Shown piece after piece: positions 44,967 to 57,100 of a stretch of 64,000 nt of DNA. Position 1 is the first letter of the stretch; the number at the start of each line of letters is the position of its first letter. Below the pieces are notes generated by a model. That model was not told where the DNA came from, did not search any database, and worked only from the letters and a program-made list of their open reading frames with translations. The position numbers were made by a program, and so were the translations under genes. This stretch comes from Urechis unicinctus. Taxonomy: Eukaryota > Annelida > Polychaeta > Xenopneusta > Urechidae. Where the stretch lies: contig CM067358.1 of assembly GCA_034190875.2 (NCBI GenBank), forward strand, positions 54,535,717-54,599,716, in the 5' to 3' direction.

Positions 44967-46340
44967 GTTTCTCATATTTATCATGCTATAATTAGTGGGT
45001 GCTGAGCGCCTTGTTGTGATTTGTAATCGCCGTTTTCACAGAAATAACGCAACACGAATAACATTATGATAGAAAGCATTGAACCACACCAAATTCTTTT
45101 GTACGCATTGAAACGCCAGTTGCTTGAGCCTAAAGACTGGACCCGATTCCACGAAACTTATTAACTTAATTTAAATTTAAATATGGTACTACATTGTCAT
45201 TCGAATATGACGATGATGACATCAATTACATTAATGCATCTTTAAATGGATTTAGTAATCAACTGAAATCAATTTGCACGCCTTATGACCAGCCTACTTT
45301 TATACACTTATCTGTAAAGTATAGTACAGATAAACGAGTCTTCAACTCTTCATATCATTGTTCCTGTCGAATTCTGAATGACTGTGACATAGGCCACACA
45401 AATCACAATGTAAATCACATGTTATAGCAGGATAAATTACTTACATTGACCGTTGGTAGAAGGACAAGTGTCCTGTGAACTGATTTGTAGGTTTTTTCCA
45501 CATAAGTTTCTTGAAGGTTGCTACATTTACAAGCCTAAATTACATCATTTGAAAAGTAGCACATGTCCTTGTTGATCATAGAAGCTCTTTCAGCGCATGC
45601 GCTGCGTGTTGACGTCAGTGTTGTTCTGACTGCAGGATCATTAATCATGTCGCGCTTCAACATGCTTGTCCACAGCTAATCTGATTCTTACAAACGTGAC
45701 TTTGATGGTGGGAGTCGATATCCCAATCGTCCAAATCGTTCTATGTTCAAATATCCCACTCGTTTACTGTCTATCGACGTCAGATGTTTCGGCATGGCTG
45801 TCTGATTTATTTAGGAATAATGGCGGGGTCAGAAACGCCAGTGTTATGATACAGGAGGTAGGGTGAAGGAGGTAAGACGAACGGTGCTAAAATATAAAGA
45901 AAAGAATAGCAAAAGATTAATTATTTCCTTGCGACAATGACTGGAGGGTGAATGAGGCTGAAATAGAGTATTTAAGCATACTTCGTCATCATTACCTGAA
46001 CGCTCAATAACATGTATTTGACTAAATACCACTTCAGCAGCAGTTGTTCTTTCAATCAATTATAACGGAACGTAACATTACTGCATAATAGCAACATATA
46101 TGTGCAGAAGAAGGCAGATATTCCAAAAACAGAAAACCCCCGGCAACTTTACATGATAACCGGGCGTATAACGGCCATTGATAATTAGCATGAAGACGAA
46201 TTCGCAAATAGGAGTCTTTTCTTTATCATCGTCATTTTGAATCTCACATGTGAGTCTTCCGTATCCATAATGCCATCTGGATGCAGCATCACATGATCTG
46301 CATATTGCATTTGATGATCTTGCGGTTGAGGGGTTTGATT
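44967..46340. other. Gene-free stretch with CRE/NRF1-like sites
   Basis: No supported gene. At about 45593-45622 CAGCGCATGCGCTG is followed within 10 bp by TTGACGTCAG. Confidence 0.4.
45593..45622. promoter_or_regulatory. NRF1-like palindrome next to a CRE-like site
   Basis: GCGCATGCGC is the NRF1 consensus palindrome, and TGACGTCA 8 bp later is a full CREB/ATF site. Such pairs are typical of housekeeping promoters, but no exon is recognised nearby. Confidence 0.35.
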
Positions 46341-46342
46341 CA

Positions 46343-46545
46343 TGGTAGGCGCTGTGAGATATGGTAGGCGCTGTGAGACATGGTTGGTAGGCGCTGTGAG
46401 ATATGGTAGGCGATGTTGTGAGACATGGTAGGCGCTGTGAGACATGGAAGGCGCTGTGAGACATGGAAGGCACTGTGAGACATGGTAGGCGCTGTGAGAC
46501 ATGGTAGGCGCTGTGAGACATGGTAGGCGCTGTGAGACATGGCAG
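46343..46545. repeat. 19-bp tandem repeat
   Basis: About eleven copies of GTAGGCGCTGTGAGACATG with small variants. Confidence 0.93.
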
Positions 46546-46559
46546 GCGCTGAGCGAGTT

Positions 46560-47285
46560 ATGTTAACGGGTATTTAGTTTGCAGACTGACTTTGACCATG
46601 CTGAGGTTGTTAATTTCAATGGTGCTTGTTATATCCCGATCAGCAGCACTTTCCTAGAGCAGGACGAAGATTCGACGGTGGCACATTTGTGGCAAAGAAA
46701 TGTATATATTTCTTATATGTTCCCCATGTTTCCCCCTCAATGCGATATTGATGAATAAAAAGTAAAAAAACTTTCTTTACAATACTTTAGTTCCTATATA
46801 ATGATGACTAACGTAGGGGAAATTTGTGAAGGCAACACCTCAAAACCAGAGTTCTAATACAACAATCGTGAAATGATTGTTCTCATGCTGACTTGCAGTT
46901 CCATCATAATCACATCATATTCACTGATGGTTTAAAACATTCTGCTATTGTGAAGACCACTTGTTGGACGTATTTTATTTCGCCGAAAGTTTTCATATAT
47001 TAAGATTTTTGTTTTGTCTTGAGAGTTTTGTCGTACGTGCGGTTTCTATAGAAAGTTGTTAACCATGAAGACCTTTATTCATGTGTTTCCCAATTAAGTG
47101 TCCGACAAGTCTTATCATGATTGCTTCAACAGCAGCTTTCCTTTCTTCAGAAAACTCATTTAAGACGGAAGATGTTCATGTTCCTGGAAGTATATGATCC
47201 CTCTGATTACAAATAAGCACTTGCGCAGAGGCACAAATTGTTGACTCCTTTGTTGCCATAGTAGTGTGAGGGGAGAGGATGATGG

Positions 47286-47318
<33 letters not shown>

Positions 47319-49440
47319 CGACGATGATGATGATGATGACGACGAGGGGAAGAGTCTGACATGAGTGTAAAACCCACACCTTGACGTGCAGTTGCTTCTT
47401 GAGTGGATATTCGGCTTTTCCTCACGCTTTGAGATAATTGCGATTTCGGTCACATTTCGCGCACCATCTCTCCGCATAAATGGTCCAACTATATTCGCAT
47501 TCTAAGCATGCGAGCAACTACAATTAGGCTTTATCAACGCTATCAAAAAGACTTATTATATTCTGCAGATCCTATTACGGAATTAGCAGATTAGCGATAG
47601 GCCTTAGGGCCCTTACACGCAGAAGTGCCATTATGATATTTCGCTATTTTTGTCCTCGTTAAATTGATTCCGTTTCTCCCACGCATTGTTCACCAACCAG
47701 CTCATACATATCTAACAAAAAAACAGATCCATACAATGGGGCGTTGCGGCAATGCTAACCTAATTCAAATCAATTATGTGTTTGTGTATAAATAAATTTC
47801 GGGAGCAATCGGTACAAAGTACGCTAGTTTAGGAGAGAATCGAGCCCCCGCATACTGTTGCAATATCAATGTGCTCATTCATTGGGTGATATATAACGTT
47901 CTGTTACCCGCTGTATGTGTAAGCCTCTTGTATTATCAATAAATGTAAGCATTTATGTTCTATAATGTGATATGTTATAGCTATGAATAAGAAAGTGCAG
48001 AGTGCAGGCAAAATAATGTCTACAACATCCTATAATCATTTCGATTGACTGAGAAATACTATTTCAAAATTGATGGTTGTTACAACGCTTAACGAAGGTG
48101 ATTGGAACATTTTACGAATACCATATATATCACCGTTATCAGAGTGGAATATCCCCGGCCAATTGTAAACCTCAGCACATAAGCTACTTCAATAACTAGT
48201 GGATTAGATAAGGGAAATATTGATCCCAGTTTCTCACATTTGCGCCTTCATATCAAAAGCATCTGTTTGTGTAGCATCGTGTTTACAAACGAATATAATC
48301 AAATTCGACCGATGGAGTAGATAAATCAGATATTGGGAAGCATGCTAGGCAAAACAGGCGAATCAAGGTATTAACTCTCGTTTTTATTCGACCCTTAATT
48401 ATGCATGCTGTGTGTACACCTAATGTTAATTCGCTTTGGTCCACAATAGTTCCAGACGTTCGGTTCTTTTTCACTTGAAAGTAGTTCATTAATAATAAGT
48501 GCTCAACTAAGACTACAACCATATATTTCAAACCTTCTTTATAAGATCATTAGGTTGAGAATACAAATCATCAACGATCTCGTCTTATTTTCTTTGATCA
48601 TCATCGTCAATATTAATCTGAAATAGCGTTTTAAGCATAACCTTCACTGTTTCTGCCACACCTGCTGTCTCGTATTTGTGTCTTTATTGGCTTGTGAAAT
48701 CATATTTTGTTATCGTTATTTTGATGGATTTTTCACCGTTTTATGTAATGTCAAGTTAATTGGAAACTTTCATTTACTACAAATGTTAGATGAGAAAGTA
48801 GGTATTTAATAAGATCATTTAATTAATTCAGATGGATGTGTTTTGCTTTGCACTAGATTAATTCCATATCTGTCTCCGAGCATAATTTTTGTCTTGTCTT
48901 TGACACGAACTATTGTAGCATTTCTAATTCCTGTCAACAATCTCGCTACAAGCGCTTGGTTGTGCAAAGAATGAGTTTATTCATCTGAATTTGACGTTGA
49001 TCAGTGCCCATCAAAGTCATTTAGAAAACAAATATTGCAAGTGATACAAACGAAAAGGAAACATGAAAAAGATTATGATAATTTACTATGGTATCAAAAG
49101 ACCACACGATAAAAGATTCATATTACACAACTCATATATCAACAAAAAAAAATCTATCATGTTGTTTACTGCAGAGTAACATATTTTACATAAACCTCTG
49201 CACACAGCAGTAACATATTTTACATAAACCTCTGCACCAAATTTTCTTATTTGAAAGTGTAAAGCAATTATTAATTTCTTACGTAGGACGCAAAGAAATA
49301 AGGGCTGTAGTCTTTAATATTTACGATAGAACTTCCGCTTAGATATTTATCCTGATACATGCATTAAATGCACAGCAATTATTAAATGACTACTTCCAAG
49401 AAATTACTGCAGCTTCGGTTGACATATTCAAAATACGCCA
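46560..49440. other. Gene-free AT-rich stretch
   Basis: Contains a (GAT)n microsatellite at 47275-47345 and a 32-bp tandem duplication (ACATATTTTACATAAACCTC) at about 49178-49236. No coding sequence or RNA gene is recognised. Confidence 0.5.
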
Positions 49441-49441
49441 T

Positions 49442-49444
<3 letters not shown>

Positions 49445-49531
<87 letters not shown>
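49445..49531. repeat. (AC)n microsatellite
   Basis: Perfect AC tract of about 43 units. Confidence 0.97.
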
Positions 49532-49534
<3 letters not shown>

Positions 49535-49682
49535 TAATTTATCACAGTTCTTTTTATCGTAATATCAATGGTTATTAAGATACGTTGCAAATAATATACG
49601 TACAAACTGCCATATAAGATTATTCTCATTTAATTGCCATCATGTAATCAGAACGACATCAACCCAAAGCCTCGCCGGCAAA

Positions 49683-49965
49683 ATCAGCACCCAAGATGGG
49701 CATGGCTGTGACCAATGACACGCCCAACAGTCCACGCCGGTAACATTAGCACACAGCAGTGGGCGCAGCTATGACCAATTACATGCCCAACAGTACTCAC
49801 CGGCAACATCAGGACACAGCATGGGCATGGCTGTGACCAATGACACGCCCAACAGTCCACGCCGGCAACATCAGCACACAGCATGGGCGTGGCTGTGACC
49901 AATGACACGCCCAACAGTCCACGCCGGCAACATCAGCACACAGCATGGGCGTGTCTGTGACCAAT
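49683..49965. repeat. 62-bp tandem repeat
   Basis: About 4.5 copies of a 62-bp unit (CATGGGCATGGCTGTGACCA, ATGACACGCCCAACAGTCCA, CGCCGGCAACATCAGCACAC). It is GC-rich within an AT-rich surrounding. Confidence 0.95.
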
Positions 49966-50288
49966 AACAATAACTATCATGATTATGGGAGTGCTTTTTT
50001 AACATGGGAAACGAATGATAAAACATATTGGTAGCCATGTCGTTTACAATAAGTAACGCAACCGTTCACGAATTAAATATTTTCTGCGTGGAAACGTAGC
50101 GTTTGAAAAAGTGATCGAGGATAAGGATATCCTGTTTTCTTCAGAGGTTAGCAGATAATGATGAGCAAATGAAAACATCAACGCATTGTATTGAAAGCAT
50201 GCCGTTAGTGTAGCCACCATCACAGTCATATGCAAGCCCATTATGATTGGATTTATTACAATGAAAACAAAAGAATGATAGCACTAAA

Positions 50289-50289
<1 letters not shown>

Positions 50290-50377
<88 letters not shown>

Positions 50378-50560
50378 ATAAATATATATCTAGATATATA
50401 TACATATATATATAGCAATATTAATATTTATAGAAATATGTATATATATATAGAAATATATATAAACATGCATATAAATTTGTGTACATATGTATACATA
50501 TATTTATATTTTTGCATATATATATATTTATATACATATTTACATATATATACTGTTGCA
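50290..50560. repeat. (AT)n microsatellite with degenerate AT-rich tail
   Basis: Perfect TA tract to about 50373 followed by TATATA/CATATA variants. Confidence 0.95.
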
Positions 50561-50569
50561 TAAAAAACC

Positions 50570-53500
50570 ATCATGATGTAATGCAATATCTAGATTTCCC
50601 ATCTTTGATCTAGTTAATGACCCTTACAATTTACGTTGTAAACTTTTGTCAGAAGTTGATACGCAGTTATTGTACATCATTGGTAACACATGGTAGAAAG
50701 GAGCATATATGTTAATGGGGCTCTAATGGTGAAACTGTCGATAATTTAGTGGTATACTAAATCATCATTATCGAATCGCATAGCATTAGCAACTCAGCAA
50801 TGTCTTTGCGTTATCAAAGTTAGCCATAAACGGAGGATATCTTATCACCATGCTTATACTGCGTTGGGACAGGCTTGGAATCAGCAAAAACGGTCACACA
50901 CACGTTGGAATACATATATATATAGACTGGAAATATAAATTTCAAGGGGAATATTTAGATACGTTCCATTTTGGTAGCAGCGATATGATCCGATCCCAGT
51001 TGTTCATTGTGAGAAAATCCCTCCGATTGCCAATAAAGGTAGTTTTCAGACTATGTGCGTGGGGTGGAGTTTTACAATTGTCCCTTCATTCTTCCTGTTT
51101 TATATGAAGTGGACTTAATGGGTTCAACCTCGCCATTGATGCAGTTTACAATACATAACTTTGAAGGTATAGGGCGAATTATTTCCTGCCATGGCACAGA
51201 CGACATTACAATGTGAACCATATTTCTACCGATCGAAGAAAGGCACAGGCTTATCCAAGGCATCATGACTACATAAAGCCAGATAAGTGTAACTGAGTGT
51301 TTTCGAGATATCATGTCAAATTAAATACGCATATATATGTCCATAAAGAATTTGATCTAACACACATTTATAATTACTGTACTCACGGACCATAAAACCA
51401 AGTTCGTGTGATGTTTTTGGCTTTGGCTCCCCTCCTGTTATCTGAGCTGAAGTGTTGAAAGAACTTCTTTCTAAATGAATGGTATTATGAATGTTCAACT
51501 GTGTGTGTGTGTGTTTGGCATTTTTTGGAGCTAATTTGTGCTCGATTCATATCAATTTGAAATATGTTTTCAAGGTCATCTGAAATCAGCATTATTGGCT
51601 TTGTATGATGTTGTTTTGTATGAACAATAATGATCTGACAGAAAAAAAATGTTTATAATGATAACAGCAGTCAGTTACAATTTATTGCCTGTACATCTTG
51701 ACACACAATCAAAATTGGTATTTAATCAAGCAATTACAGTAGCTGTGTTTAATCTAACGTAACTTAATATAAGAGTCGCTTTATGAATAAATCCATTAAT
51801 AGTATGTTACCATTATTTTAACCTAAGTCGAACAGACAGCTATACAAAATGTCATCTTAAATCATAATTAATTCAAAATCGATAGTTGTCTTTAATGGAT
51901 TAATTCTAAAAGATATTCATTAACAGCTTCTCCAAGCAGATAGTACAAATAAGTGCTTCTAAAGCGAGTTATAAACGCGAATACATAATGGTTTAGCGAT
52001 CAATCATGAACTGATATACCTAAATTGGGTGAGCAATGTCTGTCGGGATGTTAAGATACATATTCGTCGAAAGCAGTCTGAATTAATGGGTAAGCATTTA
52101 GAACGTGCATGTTGACGTCACTAACGCATAGTCTATAATTGTTGTCCCGAATTCGCTCATCACTGTACGTAAGTAAAACCAGCGTTGCATTAGCTACTTT
52201 GGTTTGTTTCAATAACTGCCTGATCTCAAAAGGAAGTCACAATGCATTATTAATTATTATATTGCCGTACGTAATATGTTGAGCTTTATATTGGCTGTCA
52301 TACAAGATAAGTCGCTATTCATATTCAGCTGATGGAATTGCGAAAGCAAAGTACATGGATATTCAATACCATTTCAACCGCGATGAACTGGCAAGGCAGA
52401 ATGCCATACATAGATATGGTTAATGTTTCCATTCATCTTAAACAATGTGGTGGCAAAAACAACAATTAAGCTGATATCATTCACTTGCCTTCATATTTTA
52501 AATATTGCAGATACGTCTTGGTGGATTACTACAAATTGTGGGCAAGGACAGAACCATGAATACACGGCACAATAAACCAAGAGACCAGTTTCATTTAGCG
52601 TACAATTGTGTTACGCCATTGGGAGTGCCCGAATAGTGTGCGCAAAAATTAGCTTAAGCTTGGCAACATCTGATAGCTATAATCATGTTAAATCAATCAT
52701 GGTTGTTCTAATTTCTAGCAAAGGAACAATCGTAGGCTTCCTGTTCAATAGTTTGACAGTTCTGTATCCATTGTGCAGAATTGCCTCATACATGTTCAAA
52801 TCGTTTTGTTTGGATGTCTTTTTATGTTCAAAGCAAGTGTTAATGACGCACTCTTGGGCTTCTACATATCTTGAAAGTTCATAGAATGATAAACTGTCAC
52901 ATAGGTTGTGGTGTAATGCACAAATTAAACATAATTGTTCATCAAGGATCAAATCTTTATTCTAGTGAGTTCTGGCAGCCAGTAATATACAACATATGCT
53001 TCTAAATGGTTACATATATAATTCACACCCATTGTACCATACCAATGATGTCACTACTATGCAATCATATACTTTTCAAAAAGTACTATCTGCTTTCGAT
53101 CCATATTCAATATAACACCAATAATGTGCTTTCAATAAAGATGATATAATGTAAGATTATTGAATTCCTGAAATGATTTTCACACCAAGGACATCGCACA
53201 GAAAATATGCATTCATCTACACCTTGCATAATAAAAGTCTAGAGCATGTTGTTAATGCCACACAGTTACATCGAGGATATAGATGATCAAACCGCGATAG
53301 ATGTACCGTGGAATATCAAATGTGTTTACGAAGTAGGTATTCAAGTACATCTCGCTTAATGGCGCGACAATGCAACACATTGCTAATTGGTTATGTAACA
53401 ACTAAACCAAAGCGAATACCCGTTTATTGGTTGCGTCTTCCATGATACAGATCATAAGATGATGGAAGTCAGCAATATATGATGACTAAGATATTGTAAC

Positions 53501-54090
53501 AGCAACACTAGACACATTAACACTTGACACATTAATCAGCACCGTTTCGACGAGAAAGCCCAAGAATTTGTGCCACTATTCCAACTCTCAACTTGACTCA
53601 GAGATTAAATTGTATAGTTTTACAACCACGACAAAAATGAACACGCCATAAACACTTTCTTCGGCGAATAATTTACCAACCAAACGGGCCACGAGAGAGA
53701 GTACATCATACACTGTCACCCCAAAATAACGTTACGTATACCACACAGAAAGCACAAACAAAATATCGAGAGCATAGAGTTCTCACAATATATATCCACA
53801 TTGTCAAAATGACGACATCAGTCCTCGGACTTATAACTGGACTAACGTGTTGCATGGCTTTCATCGTGAATCGCCTTTGTACTCAACGCAACAAAACTGC
53901 ATTCAATCAGCATGACTTTGGTACACAACTGACCAGACCTGTATTCTTTGAAGTTCTGATCAGCGATATTTTTACATATCTATTGTTGTATTCACACTTA
54001 CGCTCAGATAATCATTTTGTTTATGTATTATCATGCCGGCAATGAGGAATACAATTTTTCAGTGCATAATAGACACTTATTACGATAGCG
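50570..54090. other. Gene-free AT-rich stretch with one copy of a diverged duplication
   Basis: The segment at about 50790-51070 is related to 57080-57335. Otherwise open frames are short and unconvincing and no repeat family is recognised. Confidence 0.4.
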
Positions 54091-54094
54091 GGTG

Positions 54095-54154
54095 CGATAA
54101 CGGGGCTGCTGATAACGGGGCTGCCGATAACGGGGCTGCTGATAACGGGGCTGT
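54095..54154. repeat. 15-bp tandem repeat
   Basis: Four copies of GATAACGGGGCTGCT (last one varied), within an open frame where it reads DNGAA repeatedly; no wider coding support. Confidence 0.9.
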
Positions 54155-54159
54155 CCTTA

Positions 54160-57100
54160 TTGTAGACGATATTATCTGCACAAAAAATAGTGATAGACCA
54201 ACTACTTTCATAAACTACCGAGTAGAGTCTGGAACCGTGTGATGAAGTTTTTTACTGTCAATTTAAGGCATGTGGCACCACGTAGCGTGTTTTGTGATAC
54301 CCCCTAGAAACCGTATTGTGTATGATCATGACGTACACTGAAGCGTACATTTAATACAAGGTCATGATGAGTTGTGCTTCCCTTCGATGGATGCTTAAAC
54401 CTTTTGATTGTTTCTATATGTAGAATATTAGCGAGCCATAACGCCCATTGTTGGAACCAGGTTCATACGGTTGAATATAGAGGGGTGGGGGTGTTGTTGT
54501 GGGTAGAGGTAGGGTACTCAATGTTGATAAGACATGATTATATAAACAATACGACCATTCTACGATGTATTTTGATCAGAAGTAGAGCATTTGCTTTGCA
54601 GAAAAGTCCCAGCACATAGAAGGCGGTGCATTGTTTACTATTATTACGAATGGCCCGATCATATCCGTGCAGTTGTGGCGCTCATTTATGTCTTTAGGTT
54701 CAGGGTCAGGACGACTTAATCATGCACTTAAACTGAATAATCGGACTACATGTTTAAACAAAGATAAGAGGGGATGTTATAATCATATTATTGTCACATT
54801 CATCCTACTGCCATGCGAATGAAGAAGGTTTGAGTACTTGCCTCAACAGCACGTATCAAGATATAAATAACTAAATATTTATATCTAGGAAACTATCTAA
54901 CGCACTAATCCCTGTGGATTAGTGACCATAAATTCTAGAGATAGAAATTCAGCTCTATTAAATACATCCGTTACTTATCCAATATGAATATATGCATATT
55001 TAAGTACCTTATGTTTGCTATCTATCAAGGTGATATATAATAATACCCCCACCGACGTTATTTTATAAGCATATGTGTGGGGAGTCATTACCAATCAAGC
55101 GTTCTACGTATATGGATACATGCATATTAATTGCCCAAGTTAATGTACATGTAGCTCGTCGGTCCGAGGATGCCCTTTACATAAGCTCGTTTTGCTTACA
55201 GGTTAATTACGATAAATATGTTAATATGTTAGGTGCACCTATGAATTAGTAATGCAGCAACGTTTTTCAGTTCACAGAATGCATTAGGAACAACGCGGGC
55301 TGTTGACTTAAAATGCATTTGCTATTGTGGAAGGGAAATTATTTTGAGCAAATACATGGAGGTATTACGGTGTCGCTTGTTTATTTACCTTAATGTACCT
55401 AATTCATAACATGCACTTTCGTATCCAGAGACACACATTCGTGGTCAGTGAATGGCTTACAAGTATGCTTAAGTTCTTAAACACAATTACGAATGTGCAT
55501 CTGTAATTGACAAACAATTACAATTAAAAACATTTCTTGATATATGTCATAACTATCAGCATAAAATTGATGTTGTCAAACAATTTACCTCATAAAATTC
55601 ATATTCTGCTTCATCACCTTGTCATGTCAATATCTATATAGGTACTCCTCTCACGGAGTTAACCATGTACAAACACATTATGATATACAACGATATAAAA
55701 CGGTATATTCCACCGATTGATTGTGCTCTAAGACGCGAAACTAAGCATGTGCTTGTCGATGCCACATGGTTTCAAATTTGCAACTGTGACAGCAACAATG
55801 GCCAAGTTTATGAATGCCCTTTAAGCAGCTTTACTCATTAGTTTTCATCATCAAATATTCAATAATAAGTAACATTGTTGTTGCTAAAAACTGCCTGCCC
55901 TATCCCGAGTTGGGCCGATTATGCTTAATCATATATTATTCGTTCACTAAAAAAAAATAGGCCAGGCTACACCCTGTTAGCTGTTACACAAACGCCGCAT
56001 GAATAGTAATGCAAATGTCATTCAAGAGCAGATAAACAAACAAAATAAAATATATTACCTGGAAACCTGTCGCCAGTTTTTAATGCATTGATTGTTGATG
56101 TGATGGTATAATTGATGTTTACAGTGTTACAAACAACATCTTCAAAATATTGTTAGCTTTCAATGAAACAGACTGTCGACAGCGACCTTTATACATTGCA
56201 TGAATTGACATGGAGCAGATAACGAATGCAAAACCTTTTTGAGCCTCCTGTCTTCGGGAATTAACAAAAATGGAAAGTCGAGCGATAGAATGAGAATTGG
56301 TTCATAAATGATATGCATGCGTTATTAGAATGAATGTCTTGGCGAATGTTACAGTAAGGTGCAACAGATGTGTTCATATTAGTTATTGTTCTAAAGATGA
56401 GACGAGATATAATTTGGTGAAAATAATTATAATTTGCACAATATCATAGAATTATGGAAGCGAGGATATAATTGAGCACCAAGATACAAGTTAATCTTCA
56501 TAGTACTCTAGCTGCTGTGCTTATTCATTGCTAATATATCAAAAAAGCACGTGTTATAACTCTATACCAAGTCTATACTTCTTCTGTGTATTAGGTAATT
56601 CGTTCCATGTGGTTCAATAGAAGCATGATATACATAAGGTTACTGACTTATCGTCATATACAAATTACTGCATTATTCAACGATCTAAGAGCGCACCAGT
56701 CCACACTGCTGCATCGTCAATTATCTTTACAAACTTCCATATCAATTATTATCAACACAATTGCCACTCAAAACATTTCACCCGACTAACACCAAGCCTT
56801 GTTAGACCGGTCGTAAGGAAACAGGTACCGAAAATGGGTAGTTAAGAGATTGAATGAGAATTGGATCACATATGATATGCATGTTTAATTAGAATGTATG
56901 TCTCGGCGAATGTATAAATGTGTAAATTGATGACGATAAAAGGAATTACTTCGTGGCAATTGAAACATATCCCACACACACTGCATTCATTCACATCATT
57001 TCTTTACGAATATCTTACGTGTTATCTAATTTATTTCTGGAACTCATTTTATTAGTTCTTGCGGTCAACAGCATAACATTAACATGTCAGCAATGTCTTT

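Noticed and set aside
46078-46540. Frames of repeated SHSAYHVSQ peptides
   Set aside because: Translations of the 19-bp tandem repeat.
53809-54242. Two overlapping short frames near the 15-bp repeat
   Set aside because: No domain, no conserved relatives in the window; openness is explained by the repeat and by chance.
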